Shown here piece by piece: positions 14,968 through 24,056 of a DNA stretch of 36,735 nt. The position numbers and the translations under genes are program-made. The notes below the pieces were generated by a model. That model ran no database searches. It worked only from the letters and a program-made list of their open reading frames with translations, and had not been told where the DNA came from. How positions within the stretch are numbered: the first letter of the stretch is position 1; every line of letters begins with the position of its first letter. The DNA is from CAZEFK01 sp964511405 (GTDB lineage: Bacteria; Pseudomonadota; Alphaproteobacteria; Elsterales; Elsteraceae), in contig CAZEFK010000050.1 of the NCBI GenBank assembly GCA_964511405.1, positions 1 through 36,735 on the forward strand, written 5' to 3'.

Positions 14968-16824
14968 ATGATGACCGCCGATCACCCGCCGCCGCCGTGG
15001 GATCGCCTGAAGAAAAGCCGGCCGCGCCTGATGTCGCTGCGCTACGCCCTGGGCTGTCCGCCCGGGGCGGACGTGCCGCCCGAATGGCTGCAGCGACTGC
15101 GGCGGGAGGGCCAAGCCGCCACGGGTCTCGGCCCCGCGCGGCCCTGGGCGGTACCGCCGGCCGTGCTGGCGACCCAGGACCTTGGTGCGTTCACGGCCGC
15201 GGCCGCCGCCTCGGACCCGAACAAGTACGCCAAGGCGCTGGTGCGCGAGATGCGCCGTCTCTGCTACCTATGGCTGCTGGACCCGCAGGAATGGCAGGTC
15301 AGCCAGGCCCGGCGATTGCTGCTGGAGGCCTGCGCGCTGCCGGACTGGGCGCCTGATGTGTTCCTGGCCACCGGGCGCATCGCCTATGGGGTGGCCATCG
15401 GCTACGACATGTTCTGGGACGAGCTGGGCGCGGGGGATCGCGCGCTGATCGAAGGGTCGCTGATGGACAAGGCGATCCTGCCGGCGCTCGATCAGATCAA
15501 GCTGGCGCGGCCGTTCTGGGCGACCGAGGACCACAACTGGACCATCGTGTGCAACGCCGGGCTGATGGCGGCGGCGATGGCGATCGCCGACAGCCGGCCG
15601 GCGCCGACCTGGATGCTCTATGGCTGGTGCCTGGACGCGATGCAGATCGGCCTTCTGGGCTATTACCCGGACGGGGCGTGGCGGGAAGGCCCCGGCTATT
15701 GGGGCACCGCCGCCGAATATCTGGTCTATCTGCTGCAGGCGCTATTGACCGGCTTCGGCAGTGCCGAAGGCCTCGATCAGACGCCGGGGCTGTCCGACAC
15801 CAGCTTCTACCGTCGTCAGTGCAGCGGTCCGTCGGGCCTGATGTTCAACTATGCCGACTCCGAGGCCGAGCCGGGGCCGATCTGGCCGATGGAATGGCTG
15901 GCCCGGTATTTCGGCCAGCCGACGGCGCCGTGCTGCGAGCCGGTGCCGTCGGGGCCGCTCGATCCCGATGCGCTGATCTGGGCGTCGCCGGCGCGGCTCG
16001 AACGCGGGCAGCCCTTGCCGCCGCTGGCCGCCCGCTTCCGCCAGTCCGAGGCGGTCATGATGCGGGGCGGCTGGGACGAGATGGACACCTATGTGGCGAT
16101 CAAGGGCGGCCACAACCGCCCCGATAGCCATCAGCACTTCGACGCCGGCAGCTTCGTGCTGGACGCCCGGGGCCAGCGCTGGGCCCTGGACCTCGGCCCC
16201 GACGCCTACGAGATCCCCAACTATTTCACGCAGCCGACGCGCAGCCAGCTGTACCGGACGGCCACCTGCGGCCACAACACGCTGGTGATCGGCGGGCATT
16301 GCGAGGCCACCAGCGCCGCAGCGCCGATCACCCGCTTCGCCGAGGCCGCCGACGCCAGCTTTGCCGTGCTCGACCTGACGCAGGCCTATCAGGCGCTCGC
16401 CAGCGCCTATCGGGGCTGCGTGCTGATCGGCGGCCGCGACGTCCTGATCGTCGACGAGGTCGAGCCGGCGCCGGTGCAGAACGACGGCGCGGCGATCCCG
16501 GTGCCGGTCACGTGGCAGATGCATACGACGGCCCAGATCGAGCCGGTGCCGGGCGATCCCGCGCGGGCGGTGCTGTACATGAGCCCGTCGGCGTCCGCCC
16601 TATTCGTCCAGATCCTGAGCCCGGCCGGTGCCGGCTTCACCACCGCCCAGGCCGCGCCCACCTACCTGCCGCACCGCGAGAACCCGAATGCCGGCGTGAC
16701 CAAGCTGATGGTCGCGCTCGGCGTCGACCGGGGCCGGGCGCGCCTGGCCGTGCTGCTGTCGCCCCAGGGCTTCGACGTCGAGGTGCCCGAGCGGTTCAGG
16801 GCGCCGCTGCTGCAGTGGCACTGA
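14968..16824 (+). CDS. Heparinase II/III-like polysaccharide lyase
   Basis: The 618-aa protein has the two-part layout of heparinase II/III-like lyases. The N-terminal helical toroid includes EDHNWTIVCNAGLMAAAMAI and a GYYPDGAWREGPGYWGTAAEY block. The C-terminal beta-sandwich begins near residue 360 and contains the conserved HQHFDAGSFVLDA and a GHNTLVIGG stretch. Such enzymes cleave uronic-acid-containing polymers by beta-elimination. No signal peptide is visible (start MMTADHPPPPWDRLKK), so it probably works in the cytoplasm on imported oligosaccharides, or the true role is an oligo-lyase. It converges, with six bases between stops, on a sugar ABC importer operon, which supports the reading. 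The polymer is not identifiable. Confidence 0.82.
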   Translation: MMTADHPPPPWDRLKKSRPRLMSLRYALGCPPGADVPPEWLQRLRREGQAATGLGPARPWAVPPAVLATQDLGAFTAAAAASDPNKYAKALVREMRRLCYLWLLDPQEWQVSQARRLLLEACALPDWAPDVFLATGRIAYGVAIGYDMFWDELGAGDRALIEGSLMDKAILPALDQIKLARPFWATEDHNWTIVCNAGLMAAAMAIADSRPAPTWMLYGWCLDAMQIGLLGYYPDGAWREGPGYWGTAAEYLVYLLQALLTGFGSAEGLDQTPGLSDTSFYRRQCSGPSGLMFNYADSEAEPGPIWPMEWLARYFGQPTAPCCEPVPSGPLDPDALIWASPARLERGQPLPPLAARFRQSEAVMMRGGWDEMDTYVAIKGGHNRPDSHQHFDAGSFVLDARGQRWALDLGPDAYEIPNYFTQPTRSQLYRTATCGHNTLVIGGHCEATSAAAPITRFAEAADASFAVLDLTQAYQALASAYRGCVLIGGRDVLIVDEVEPAPVQNDGAAIPVPVTWQMHTTAQIEPVPGDPARAVLYMSPSASALFVQILSPAGAGFTTAQAAPTYLPHRENPNAGVTKLMVALGVDRGRARLAVLLSPQGFDVEVPERFRAPLLQWH

Positions 16825-16830
16825 GCCGCA

Positions 16831-17934
16831 TCACGCCGTCCCGCTCAGAGCCAGCCCGGTCAGGGCCAGCCCGGTCCGGCCATCGAACAGATGCAGCCGG
16901 GCCGGGTCGAACTCGATCCAGACCGGGTCGTCGGATTTGAGCCGGACCTCGGGCGGCACGCTGGCGACGATGGTCTTCGAACCCAGGAAGACGTGGGCAT
17001 AGGTGACGTCGCCGGTGGGCTCGACGGTGTAGACGCGGCCGGCGATGGCGCCGGGCGCCGCGGTGCCGTGCAGCCGGATGCCGCCATGGCGCACCCCCAG
17101 CACGACCTCGCGGGCCGGGGCGGCCTCGACCCGCCGGGCGGCGACCCCGGCCAGGGCCAGGCGCCAGCCGTCGGGGCTGGCGAGGCCGGTGCCGGAGACC
17201 TCGGCCGGGATCAGGTTCATGGCCGGGCTGCCGACGAAGCCGGCGACGAAGGTGTTGACCGGCTCGGCGAAAACGCGCTCGGGCGTATCGTACTGCTGCA
17301 GCACGCCGCCGCTCATGACCGCCATCTTGTCGGCCATGGTCATGGCCTCCAGCTGGTCATGGGTGACATAGACGACGGTGGCGCCCAGGTCCTGGTGGAA
17401 GCGCTTGAGCTCGGCGCGCATCTGCACGCGCAGCTTGGCGTCCAGGTTGCTCAGCGGCTCGTCCATCAGGAACACGCGCGGGTCGCGCACCAGGGCGCGG
17501 CCCAGGGCGACGCGCTGCTGCTGGCCGCCCGACAGCTCGCGCGGGCGGCGCTCCAGCAGGTGCTCGATATCCAGGATGCGCGCGGCCTCGCGCACCTTGG
17601 CGTCGATCTCGGCGGCCGGGCGTTTGCGCATCTTCAGCGGGAAGGCCAGGTTCTTGTAGATCGTCTTGTTGGGGTAGAGCGCATAGTTCTGGAACACCAT
17701 CGCGATGTCGCGATCCTTGGGGTCCAGGTCATTGACCAGGCGGTCGCCGATCCAGATCTCGCCGTCGCTGATCTCGATCAGCCCGGCGATCAGGTTGAGC
17801 GTGGTGGTCTTGCCGCAGCCCGACGGCCCGACCAGGGCCACGAACTCGCCATTGGCGACGGTGAGGCTGACCCGGTCGACGGCAGTGATGCCGCCATAGG
17901 TCTTCAGCACGTCGCGCAGCACCACCTCGGCCAT
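16831..17934 (-). CDS. Sugar ABC importer ATP-binding protein (MalK/UgpC type)
   Basis: The 367-aa protein has Walker A GPSGCGKT (36-43), signature LSGGQ (134-138), Walker B with DEP (158-160), and a C-terminal regulatory OB-fold region from about 240, as in MalK/UgpC. It energises uptake by the two permeases encoded just upstream. It starts seven bases after the MalG-type permease stop. MalK-type ATPases can be shared between carbohydrate importers. The gene is last in the operon 21319 to 16831. Confidence 0.92.
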   Translation of the reverse strand: MAEVVLRDVLKTYGGITAVDRVSLTVANGEFVALVGPSGCGKTTTLNLIAGLIEISDGEIWIGDRLVNDLDPKDRDIAMVFQNYALYPNKTIYKNLAFPLKMRKRPAAEIDAKVREAARILDIEHLLERRPRELSGGQQQRVALGRALVRDPRVFLMDEPLSNLDAKLRVQMRAELKRFHQDLGATVVYVTHDQLEAMTMADKMAVMSGGVLQQYDTPERVFAEPVNTFVAGFVGSPAMNLIPAEVSGTGLASPDGWRLALAGVAARRVEAAPAREVVLGVRHGGIRLHGTAAPGAIAGRVYTVEPTGDVTYAHVFLGSKTIVASVPPEVRLKSDDPVWIEFDPARLHLFDGRTGLALTGLALSGTA

Positions 17935-17941
17935 GGCATCC

Positions 17942-18820
17942 TCAAGACTTAACGGCGCCCTCGGTCAGCGCCCGGACGAAATATTTCTGCAGGATCAGGA
18001 ACATCACGACCACCGGCACGCTCATGATGAACGATGCCGCCATCAGGCCGGGCCAGTTGGTCGTGTATTCGGTGAAGAAGCGCAACAGGCCGACCGGCAG
18101 GGTCAGCTTGTCCTTATCGTTGAGGAAGGTGAGCGCGTAGACGAACTCGTTCCAGGCCAGGATGAACGAGTAGATCGCGGTGGCGATGATGCCCGGCGAC
18201 GACAGCGGCATCACCACATGGATGAACGCCTGGAAGCGCGTCGCGCCGTCGATGCGCGCCGCCTGCTCCAGCTGCACCGGGATGTTGTCGTAGAAGCCCT
18301 TCAACAGCCAGATCGACAGCGGCAGCCCGAAGGTGAGGTAGGTCAGGATCAGCGAGCCTTCCGTGTTCACCAGCCGCAGCCAGCGCATCACGATGAACAG
18401 CGGCATCAGGAACACCACCGTCGGGAACATGTTGCGCAGGAGCACCGCGTAGAACAGCCAGGCGCGGCCCGGGAAGCGGAACCGCGAGAAGGCATAGGCG
18501 GCCGGCACGGCGACCGCGACGCCCAGGATGGTGGTGGCGGTCGACACGAACAGGCTGTTGGCCAGGTACCGGAGGAACTCGCGGCCGACGTCGCCCCAGG
18601 GCGACAGCAGCTTGACATATTGCTCGACGGTCGGGCTCTTGGGCCACCATTGCGGCGGATATTGCAGGGCCGCGAACTGGGTCTTGACCGAAGTCAGGAG
18701 CATCCAGGCCATCGGCAGCAGCGCGAACACGGTCAGGAGCGCCAGGAACACGGCGCCGGCCATGTCCCAGCCGTCGATCCGGCGGCGCCGGCGCCGCGGG
18801 GCTGCTGCGGTCACGGTCAT
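17942..18820 (-). CDS. Sugar ABC importer permease (MalG type)
   Basis: The 292-aa protein has six hydrophobic segments, an Arg-rich N-terminus (PRRRRRRIDGWD), and the EAA loop contacting the ATPase (EQAARIDGATRFQAFIHVVMPLSSPG). It is the MalG/UgpE-type inner-membrane half of a carbohydrate importer. The start at 18820 overlaps the previous gene's stop (ATGA). The longer frame open to 19342 is a shadow of the upstream permease gene. Confidence 0.91.
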   Translation of the reverse strand: MTVTAAAPRRRRRRIDGWDMAGAVFLALLTVFALLPMAWMLLTSVKTQFAALQYPPQWWPKSPTVEQYVKLLSPWGDVGREFLRYLANSLFVSTATTILGVAVAVPAAYAFSRFRFPGRAWLFYAVLLRNMFPTVVFLMPLFIVMRWLRLVNTEGSLILTYLTFGLPLSIWLLKGFYDNIPVQLEQAARIDGATRFQAFIHVVMPLSSPGIIATAIYSFILAWNEFVYALTFLNDKDKLTLPVGLLRFFTEYTTNWPGLMAASFIMSVPVVVMFLILQKYFVRALTEGAVKS

Positions 18821-19779
18821 TCGCCGCGGCCTTCGTCGCCGCGGGTCAGCGCCCGCACATAGACATAGCCCAGCACCATCATGACCACGAACAGGATCAC
18901 CGAATAGGCCGAGGCCAGGCCGAAGCGGATCCGCCCGAAGGCGATGTAATAGATCTGGGTGATCCAGATGTCGGACGCCCCCGCCGGGCCGCCGCCGGTC
19001 ATCAGGAAGGGGATGGTGAAGCTGTTGAGGTTGGCGACCAGCATCAGCAGCACGGTCACCAGGGTCACGCCCTTCAGGTGCGGCACCGTGACATGCCAGA
19101 AGCGCTGCCAGACGCCGGCGCCGTCGACCTTGGCGGCGCGATGGAGCTGGTCGGGCACGGTCTGCAGCCCGGCCATCAGCATGATCATGGCGAACGAGAA
19201 CTCCCGCCAGACATTGACCACGATCAGCGACGGCATCACGGCGTCGACGCTGTCCAGGAAGTTGATCGGCCGGTCGGTCAGCCCCAGCGCCACCGCCAGC
19301 GCGCCGATGACGCCGAAGTCGCTGTGGTACAGCCAGCGCCACACATAGGACGCCGCGACGGCGCTGATCACGTAGGGGACCAGCAGGATGCCACGGAGCA
19401 GCCCGCGGCCGACGAACTGGCGGTCCAGCGCCAGGGCGGCCCCGAAGCCCAGCACGAAGGCGAACAGCGTCGAGAACAGGGTCCAGACGGCGGTGTTGAG
19501 CGTGACCGCATGGAAGCTGTCGCTGCTCAGAACCTTCCAGTAATTGTCCAGGCCCACGAAGATCTTGTCGTCCATCGACAGGCTGGGCGGCGTGTCGAAG
19601 AACGACAGATAGACGGTGTCGTAGACCGGATAGCCGATCACCAGCAGCATCACGCCCAGCGCCGGCGCGATGTACAGATAGTCGGCCCAGTGGCGGACGA
19701 TCCGGCGGAGCAGGCCGGGCCGCCGCCGCAGCCGGCCCGGCACCGGCGCGGCGCGCGCCGAGGCGGTTGCAACGGCCAT
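18817..19779 (-). CDS. Sugar ABC importer permease (MalF type)
   Basis: The 320-aa protein has six membrane segments from about residue 30 and the permease EAA loop near HRAAKVDGAGVWQRFWHVTVPHLKG. It pairs with the MalG-type permease to form the transmembrane channel of a family-1 carbohydrate importer. The ATG at 19779 lies 25 bp downstream of the binding-protein stop. The N-terminus is Ala/Arg-rich before the first membrane helix. Confidence 0.91.
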   Translation of the reverse strand: MAVATASARAAPVPGRLRRRPGLLRRIVRHWADYLYIAPALGVMLLVIGYPVYDTVYLSFFDTPPSLSMDDKIFVGLDNYWKVLSSDSFHAVTLNTAVWTLFSTLFAFVLGFGAALALDRQFVGRGLLRGILLVPYVISAVAASYVWRWLYHSDFGVIGALAVALGLTDRPINFLDSVDAVMPSLIVVNVWREFSFAMIMLMAGLQTVPDQLHRAAKVDGAGVWQRFWHVTVPHLKGVTLVTVLLMLVANLNSFTIPFLMTGGGPAGASDIWITQIYYIAFGRIRFGLASAYSVILFVVMMVLGYVYVRALTRGDEGRGE

Positions 19780-19804
19780 GCCTGACCTCTTGTCCCGATC
19801 CGTC

Positions 19805-21319
19805 CTATATGTCCTTCAACAGGTTCTGGATCTGCTTGGCGGCATCGTCGGCCGCCTGTGCGACCGTCATTTTCTGCGTCAGCGCGTTCTGCAGCATGTT
19901 CGGCACGATGATGTTCATGATCTCGGCCGACTCAGGGATGACGGGGAACGGCACGCCGTTGGGCAGCATCGACGTGGTAACGTTCAGGAACTTGATCTGC
20001 TCCAGCCGCTGCTTCATCCACTTGGTGCGGAAGCCGCGGACATTGCCGGGATTCGAGCCGGTCCAGGCCAGCTTGGTCGACCATTCGGGGCCGGTCGAGA
20101 AGGCGATCAAGGCGCGGGCGGCATCCATGTCGACCTTGCCGCCATCGACCAGGTCGGGCTTGAAGACATGGACGTTGGAGCCGCCGAACACCACGGCCCG
20201 CCGGGCCGGGCCTTTCGGGATCAGGCCATAGCGCATGTTGGCCACGACCGCGTCGGCGACCTTGCGGTCGTCGCCGGTGGCCTTCCGGGCGCGGTCGACC
20301 ATCGTCGCATACTCGCTGGGATGGCTGATCATCATCGCCAGCTGGCCGGCGATGAACGGATCCTGGTTCTCGGTCTGGGTGTTGGTCAGCGCCGAGGCCG
20401 GCACCGAGCGGTCGCGGACATACATGTCGTAGGAGGCCTGCAGCGCCGCCTTGCCGCCCGGGCTGTTGATCAGCACTTTCTTGTAGGTCGGGTGCGCCTC
20501 GGCCTCGTCGAGCGCGCCGCCGCCATAGGCCCAGTCCTGGGGCATGAAGCGGAACGGCGTGTTGCCGGCATTGGCGCGCGCGACCAGGCCGTAGCCGTTC
20601 TTGCCGGTCTTGTCCTTGATCTGCTTGGAATAGGCGACCAGATCGTCCCAGGTTGCCGGCGGCTTCTCGGGGTCGAGCCCGGCGTCGTGGAACAGCTGGG
20701 CGTTCCAGATCAGCGCCATGGTCTCGTTGTTGGTCGGGATGCCATAGGTCTTGCCGGCCCAGGTGACCGACTTCATGGCGCCCGGCCAGAATTCGGATGT
20801 GGCGAAGCCGACGTCCTCAGGTTTCAGCGGCATGAGCTGGCCCTTGGCCGCGAACTCCACGCCCCACAGGATCGGGAAGCGCGCGACCATCGGGGCGGCC
20901 CGGCCCAGCGCGGCGGTCCGGGTCTTGTTCAGCATCTCGTTGTAGTCGAGGTTCTGCCGCTCGACCTGGATGTTGGGATAGGTCTTCTTGAACGCCTCCC
21001 AGAACTGCTTGTCGATGTCGACATCGATCTGCGGCGACGCCTGGTTTGGCCCGACATACCAATAGGTCAGCCGGCCCGAATAGGTGAGCGGTACGACCTT
21101 GGCGCATTCCGCGGCGGTGTCGTACTCGGCGGTTCCGGCGATGCTGGCGATGTAGTCGGGCGTCCAGGTGGCGGTGTCGATGCCCATCTGGGCATTGGCC
21201 GTCTGGGCCCTGAGCGCCCCGGGCAGGGCTGCGGCCGCCAAGCCGGCGGCGCCATATCCCAACACCGCGCGCCGGCCGACCAAGCCGGACAGGACGTCAC
21301 CACAGCGGGACCGAGACAT
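19805..21319 (-). CDS. Family-1 sugar-binding protein with Tat-like signal
   Basis: The 504-aa protein begins with a probable twin-arginine signal (LVGRRAVLGYGAAGLAAAALPGALRAQ). The mature part matches extracellular solute-binding family 1, with blocks such as LTYWYVGPNQ, FWEAFKKTYPNIQVERQNLDYNEML, and a C-terminal region that closes the lobe. It should deliver an oligo- or monosaccharide to the MalF/MalG permeases encoded directly downstream. Next to a heparinase-like lyase, acidic oligosaccharides are the likely cargo, by inference. Tat export is common for this family in Rhodospirillales-like bacteria. Confidence 0.9.
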   Translation of the reverse strand: MSRSRCGDVLSGLVGRRAVLGYGAAGLAAAALPGALRAQTANAQMGIDTATWTPDYIASIAGTAEYDTAAECAKVVPLTYSGRLTYWYVGPNQASPQIDVDIDKQFWEAFKKTYPNIQVERQNLDYNEMLNKTRTAALGRAAPMVARFPILWGVEFAAKGQLMPLKPEDVGFATSEFWPGAMKSVTWAGKTYGIPTNNETMALIWNAQLFHDAGLDPEKPPATWDDLVAYSKQIKDKTGKNGYGLVARANAGNTPFRFMPQDWAYGGGALDEAEAHPTYKKVLINSPGGKAALQASYDMYVRDRSVPASALTNTQTENQDPFIAGQLAMMISHPSEYATMVDRARKATGDDRKVADAVVANMRYGLIPKGPARRAVVFGGSNVHVFKPDLVDGGKVDMDAARALIAFSTGPEWSTKLAWTGSNPGNVRGFRTKWMKQRLEQIKFLNVTTSMLPNGVPFPVIPESAEIMNIIVPNMLQNALTQKMTVAQAADDAAKQIQNLLKDI

Positions 21320-21777
21320 GTCCGTCCTCCCTGGTGTCTCGCATTTCTCGGGCGCGAGTTATCGATAAGCCTAGGGCCCGCGGAGAAAGCGAGTCAAGCC
21401 GGGCTGGTTGGCCGGCCGGGCTGGCTGGGTCGGATCGCGATTTCGCGTCGGATTCGCATTTCCGATAGCCTGTTTTGCAATCGTCGGCCAGTGTCCGCGC
21501 CGGCGTCACGACCGGACACTGTGGGCTCGGCAAGGCCCCTGTCGTGGACGGCGTCCCATGCTGCGGCCTCGCGTCCCGTGAGGGCGCGCACATTTGATTT
21601 TGAGGAGCAATCAATTCGAGCTAACGTGCATCCACGGCGCCTGTGCGGAGCCGAGCTTGATCCAGCGCCGGCATCGCCCATGGGTGACCGTCCCTCGCGC
21701 ATCGGTGGCGGACTCATCGAGACGATATGACCGGTGTCCTCTCGACCCCGGGATACCCGATCCATAGGAGAAGGCTG
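21320..21777. other. Divergent promoter region, sugar importer / chemoreceptor
   Basis: This 458-bp region separates the minus-strand sugar importer from the plus-strand chemoreceptor. No gene with a good start is seen; the long minus-strand frame crossing it is a shadow of the chemoreceptor gene. It contains the palindrome at 21359-21368 and an AT-rich patch with an inverted repeat, TTGATT at 21594-21599 and AATCAA at 21609-21614 with nine bases between. That patch could be a promoter or operator for the chemoreceptor gene. Confidence 0.6.
21359..21368. promoter_or_regulatory. Palindrome TTATCGATAA, candidate operator for sugar operon
   Basis: A perfect 10-bp palindrome lies 40 bp upstream of the sugar-binding protein start, in otherwise GC-rich DNA. 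A central CG with AT-rich arms is the usual form of LacI-family operators, which often control such importers. No LacI- or GntR-family gene is present in this window, so the regulator would be encoded elsewhere. Confidence 0.4.
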
Positions 21778-23850
21778 ATGTCCCTGCGCAGCGTGCTGTC
21801 GATCGTCTTGGGCGTGCTCGGCCTGATGGCGGTCGGCATGGCCGGATACGGCGCCTATCAATCGCTGGTGGGCCGTGCGGCGACGGCCGCGTTCGGCCAA
21901 GCCGACCGGGCCGAGGCGGCCCTGCTGGAGACCGCGGCCACGCTGGCGGTCGAGCGCGGCTTGACCAATGCGCCGCTGCACGCGCCGACGCCCCTGGCGG
22001 CGGATCGGCGCGCCGCGATCGCGCAGGCCGCCGCCACGGCCGATGCCGCGTTCGCCGAGACCCTGCGCCAGCTGTCCCTGCTGCCGATGGCAGCCGGTCC
22101 GATCGAGGCGATGCGGCGCAGCTATGACGGCTTCGCGGCTCTTCGCCAACGCGCTGCCGCCGAGCTTGCCAAGCCGTTCGCCGATCGGGCGGGCGAGGTC
22201 GTCAATGATTTCGCGCCCGCTTGCGCTCGGCTGATCGACGCCATCGGCACCGTGCGCTTGCAGCTCGAGGCCGCCGTGCCGGCACCCGACGGCACCATCG
22301 CGCAGCTCGTCCAGGCCCGCGCCATGGCGGCTACGATGGCCGAGCAAGCCGGCCGCGAACGGGCTGTCATCGGCGGCGTCGTCGCCACGCGCAAGCCGTT
22401 CACCACCGACCAGCTCCTCGCGGTGTCCGAGCATCGCGGCCAGATCAACCTTGCCTGGGCGACGCTCCAGGCTTTCCAGGCCCGCGCCGATTTGCCGGCC
22501 ACGGCGAATGCCGCGCTGGGCGCGGCGGCCAACGACTATATCGGGCAGTTGGGGCAGCTGCGCCAGGCGGTGCTGGCCGCGGCGGCCACCGGCACCTATC
22601 CCGTCAGTGGCCTGGAATGGGCCGACCGCTCCGGCGCTGCCCTCAACACCGTCCTCGCCCTCGTCCGCGAGTTCGGCGCACTGGACAAGCAGGCGACGGA
22701 GGCCTCGATCGCCCGTGCCGATCGCACCGCGGCCGCCAACGCAATGCTGCTCGCCACCGCCGTGATCACGACGTTGGTCAGCGTCCAGCTGATCCAGCGT
22801 CGATTGGCCCGGCCGATCGCCGTCATGACGGCGGCGATGCAGAAGATGGCGGCCGGCGACCGCGACCTCGTCGTGAGCGGAGCCGAGCGCCGGGATGAGA
22901 TCGGTGCCATGGCGCGCGCCCTGCACGTGTTCAAGGACGGTCTGATCCGTGCCGAGGCGCTGGCTGCCGCGCAATTGGCCGAGCAGCAGGCCCGCGCCCA
23001 GCGTGCCGAACTGCTGAGCCAACTGGCCGGCACGTTCGACACCAAGGCCGGCGACCTGGTCCGGACCCTGGCCGCAGCAGCGACCGAGATGGAGGCGACG
23101 GCCCGGGACATGACCGGGATCGCCGGTGAGACCCGGGAGCGGTCGGCGACGGTGGCCGCAGCCTCGGAGCAGGCCTCGGCCGGCGTCCAGACCGTCGCGG
23201 CGGCGACCGATCAGCTGTCGTCCTCGATCGCCGAAATCGGCCGGCAGGTCGAGACCTCGACGCACATCGCCAACGCCGCGATCGAACGGTCCCAGGCCGC
23301 GGACCAGACGGTGCGCGAACTGGCCGAGAGCGCGCGGCGGATCGGCGATGTGGTCAAGCTGATCGCCGATATCGCCGGGCAGACCAACCTGCTGGCGCTC
23401 AACGCCACGATCGAGGCGGCGCGCGCGGGTGAGGCCGGCCGAGGCTTCGCGGTCGTGGCGACCGAGGTCAAGACCCTGGCCGAGCAGACCGCGCGCTCGA
23501 CCGGCGAGATCGAGACCCAGGTTGCGCAGATCCAAGACCTGACCGGGCGCACGGTCGGTGCCATCCAGTCGGTGACCGGCACCATTGCGGAGATGTCGAC
23601 GATTGCCGCCGCCATTGCCGCGGCCGTCCGGCAGCAGGGGGCGGCCACCGACGAGATCGCCCGCAGCGCCCGCGAGGCGGCCAAGGGCGTCGCGGGCGTC
23701 TCCACCACCATCGCCGAGATCGAAACGGCCGCCGCCGCGTCGGGCGCCGCTGCCCATCAGGTGCTGGGTGCGGCACAGGCGCTGTCGGCGCAGGGCGAGA
23801 CCTTGAACCGAGAGGTCGGCGATTTCTTGAGTGGCGTCCGGGCGGCCTGA
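21778..23850 (+). CDS. Methyl-accepting chemotaxis protein
   Basis: The 690-aa chemoreceptor has a first membrane helix at about 4-26 and a large helical periplasmic sensor from about 27 to 315. That sensor includes an ERGLTN motif like those of nitrate-sensor (NIT) type domains. The second membrane helix is at about 317-337, a HAMP domain follows (RPIAVMTAAMQKMAAGDRDL), then a long coiled-coil signalling domain with the conserved hairpin QTNLLALNATIEAARAGEAGRGFAVVA at about 527-555. It should pass ligand binding to CheA/CheW. The ATG at 21778 follows AGGAGAAGG, so the frame upstream to 21727 is not used. No che genes are nearby. The ligand is unknown. Confidence 0.92.
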   Translation: MSLRSVLSIVLGVLGLMAVGMAGYGAYQSLVGRAATAAFGQADRAEAALLETAATLAVERGLTNAPLHAPTPLAADRRAAIAQAAATADAAFAETLRQLSLLPMAAGPIEAMRRSYDGFAALRQRAAAELAKPFADRAGEVVNDFAPACARLIDAIGTVRLQLEAAVPAPDGTIAQLVQARAMAATMAEQAGRERAVIGGVVATRKPFTTDQLLAVSEHRGQINLAWATLQAFQARADLPATANAALGAAANDYIGQLGQLRQAVLAAAATGTYPVSGLEWADRSGAALNTVLALVREFGALDKQATEASIARADRTAAANAMLLATAVITTLVSVQLIQRRLARPIAVMTAAMQKMAAGDRDLVVSGAERRDEIGAMARALHVFKDGLIRAEALAAAQLAEQQARAQRAELLSQLAGTFDTKAGDLVRTLAAAATEMEATARDMTGIAGETRERSATVAAASEQASAGVQTVAAATDQLSSSIAEIGRQVETSTHIANAAIERSQAADQTVRELAESARRIGDVVKLIADIAGQTNLLALNATIEAARAGEAGRGFAVVATEVKTLAEQTARSTGEIETQVAQIQDLTGRTVGAIQSVTGTIAEMSTIAAAIAAAVRQQGAATDEIARSAREAAKGVAGVSTTIAEIETAAAASGAAAHQVLGAAQALSAQGETLNREVGDFLSGVRAA

Positions 23851-23894
23851 CCTCAGGGCCGGCGCAGCGGGCTTGATCGGCAGCCGGTCAGGCC
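23844..23894. terminator. Inverted repeat across stop codons, possible terminator
   Basis: A perfect 9-bp inverted repeat (GGCCTGACC at 23844-23852, GGTCAGGCC at 23886-23894) encloses 33 bases. Each arm overlaps a stop codon: that of the chemoreceptor on the plus strand and that of the MFS remnant on the minus strand. No T tract follows, so it could be a bidirectional stem protecting 3' ends or a coincidence. Confidence 0.25.
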
Positions 23895-24022
23895 CGCCGC
23901 GCCGGCCACGACCGCACCACCAGGGCGGCAGCGGCAGCGCCCGCGGTCACGCCCGTCCGCCCCCAGCTCGCCAGCGCCTGGCTCCCGAGCGCGGCGCCGC
24001 TGGCCATGCCGATGAACATGCC
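23888..24022 (-). pseudogene. Decayed 3' end of an MFS transporter gene
   Basis: Read on the minus strand, this segment encodes GMFIGMASGAALGSQALASWG..., nearly the same as the last 48 or so residues of the intact MFS transporter ending at 25865. The DNA match runs about 135 bases. It has roughly nine substitutions and one 9-base in-frame gap, and it breaks abruptly near 24022. Both copies end in PARRA and TGA. Divergence with frame kept suggests a remnant of a paralogue or an old duplication, not a very recent one. Confidence 0.8.
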
Positions 24023-24056
24023 GGAGCCTCGTCGTCCGTGCTCAACCCTGGTTCGA

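Noticed and set aside
19778..21730. 650-codon plus-strand frame opposite the sugar-binding protein
   Set aside because: It mirrors the binding-protein gene and shows typical antisense composition (Gly/Arg/Asp/His/Val). The minus-strand gene has a signal peptide and family motifs.
21394..23757. 787-codon open frame on the minus strand
   Set aside because: It lies exactly opposite the chemoreceptor gene, has low-complexity Arg/Gly/Asp/His composition and no domain. It is a GC-rich antisense shadow.
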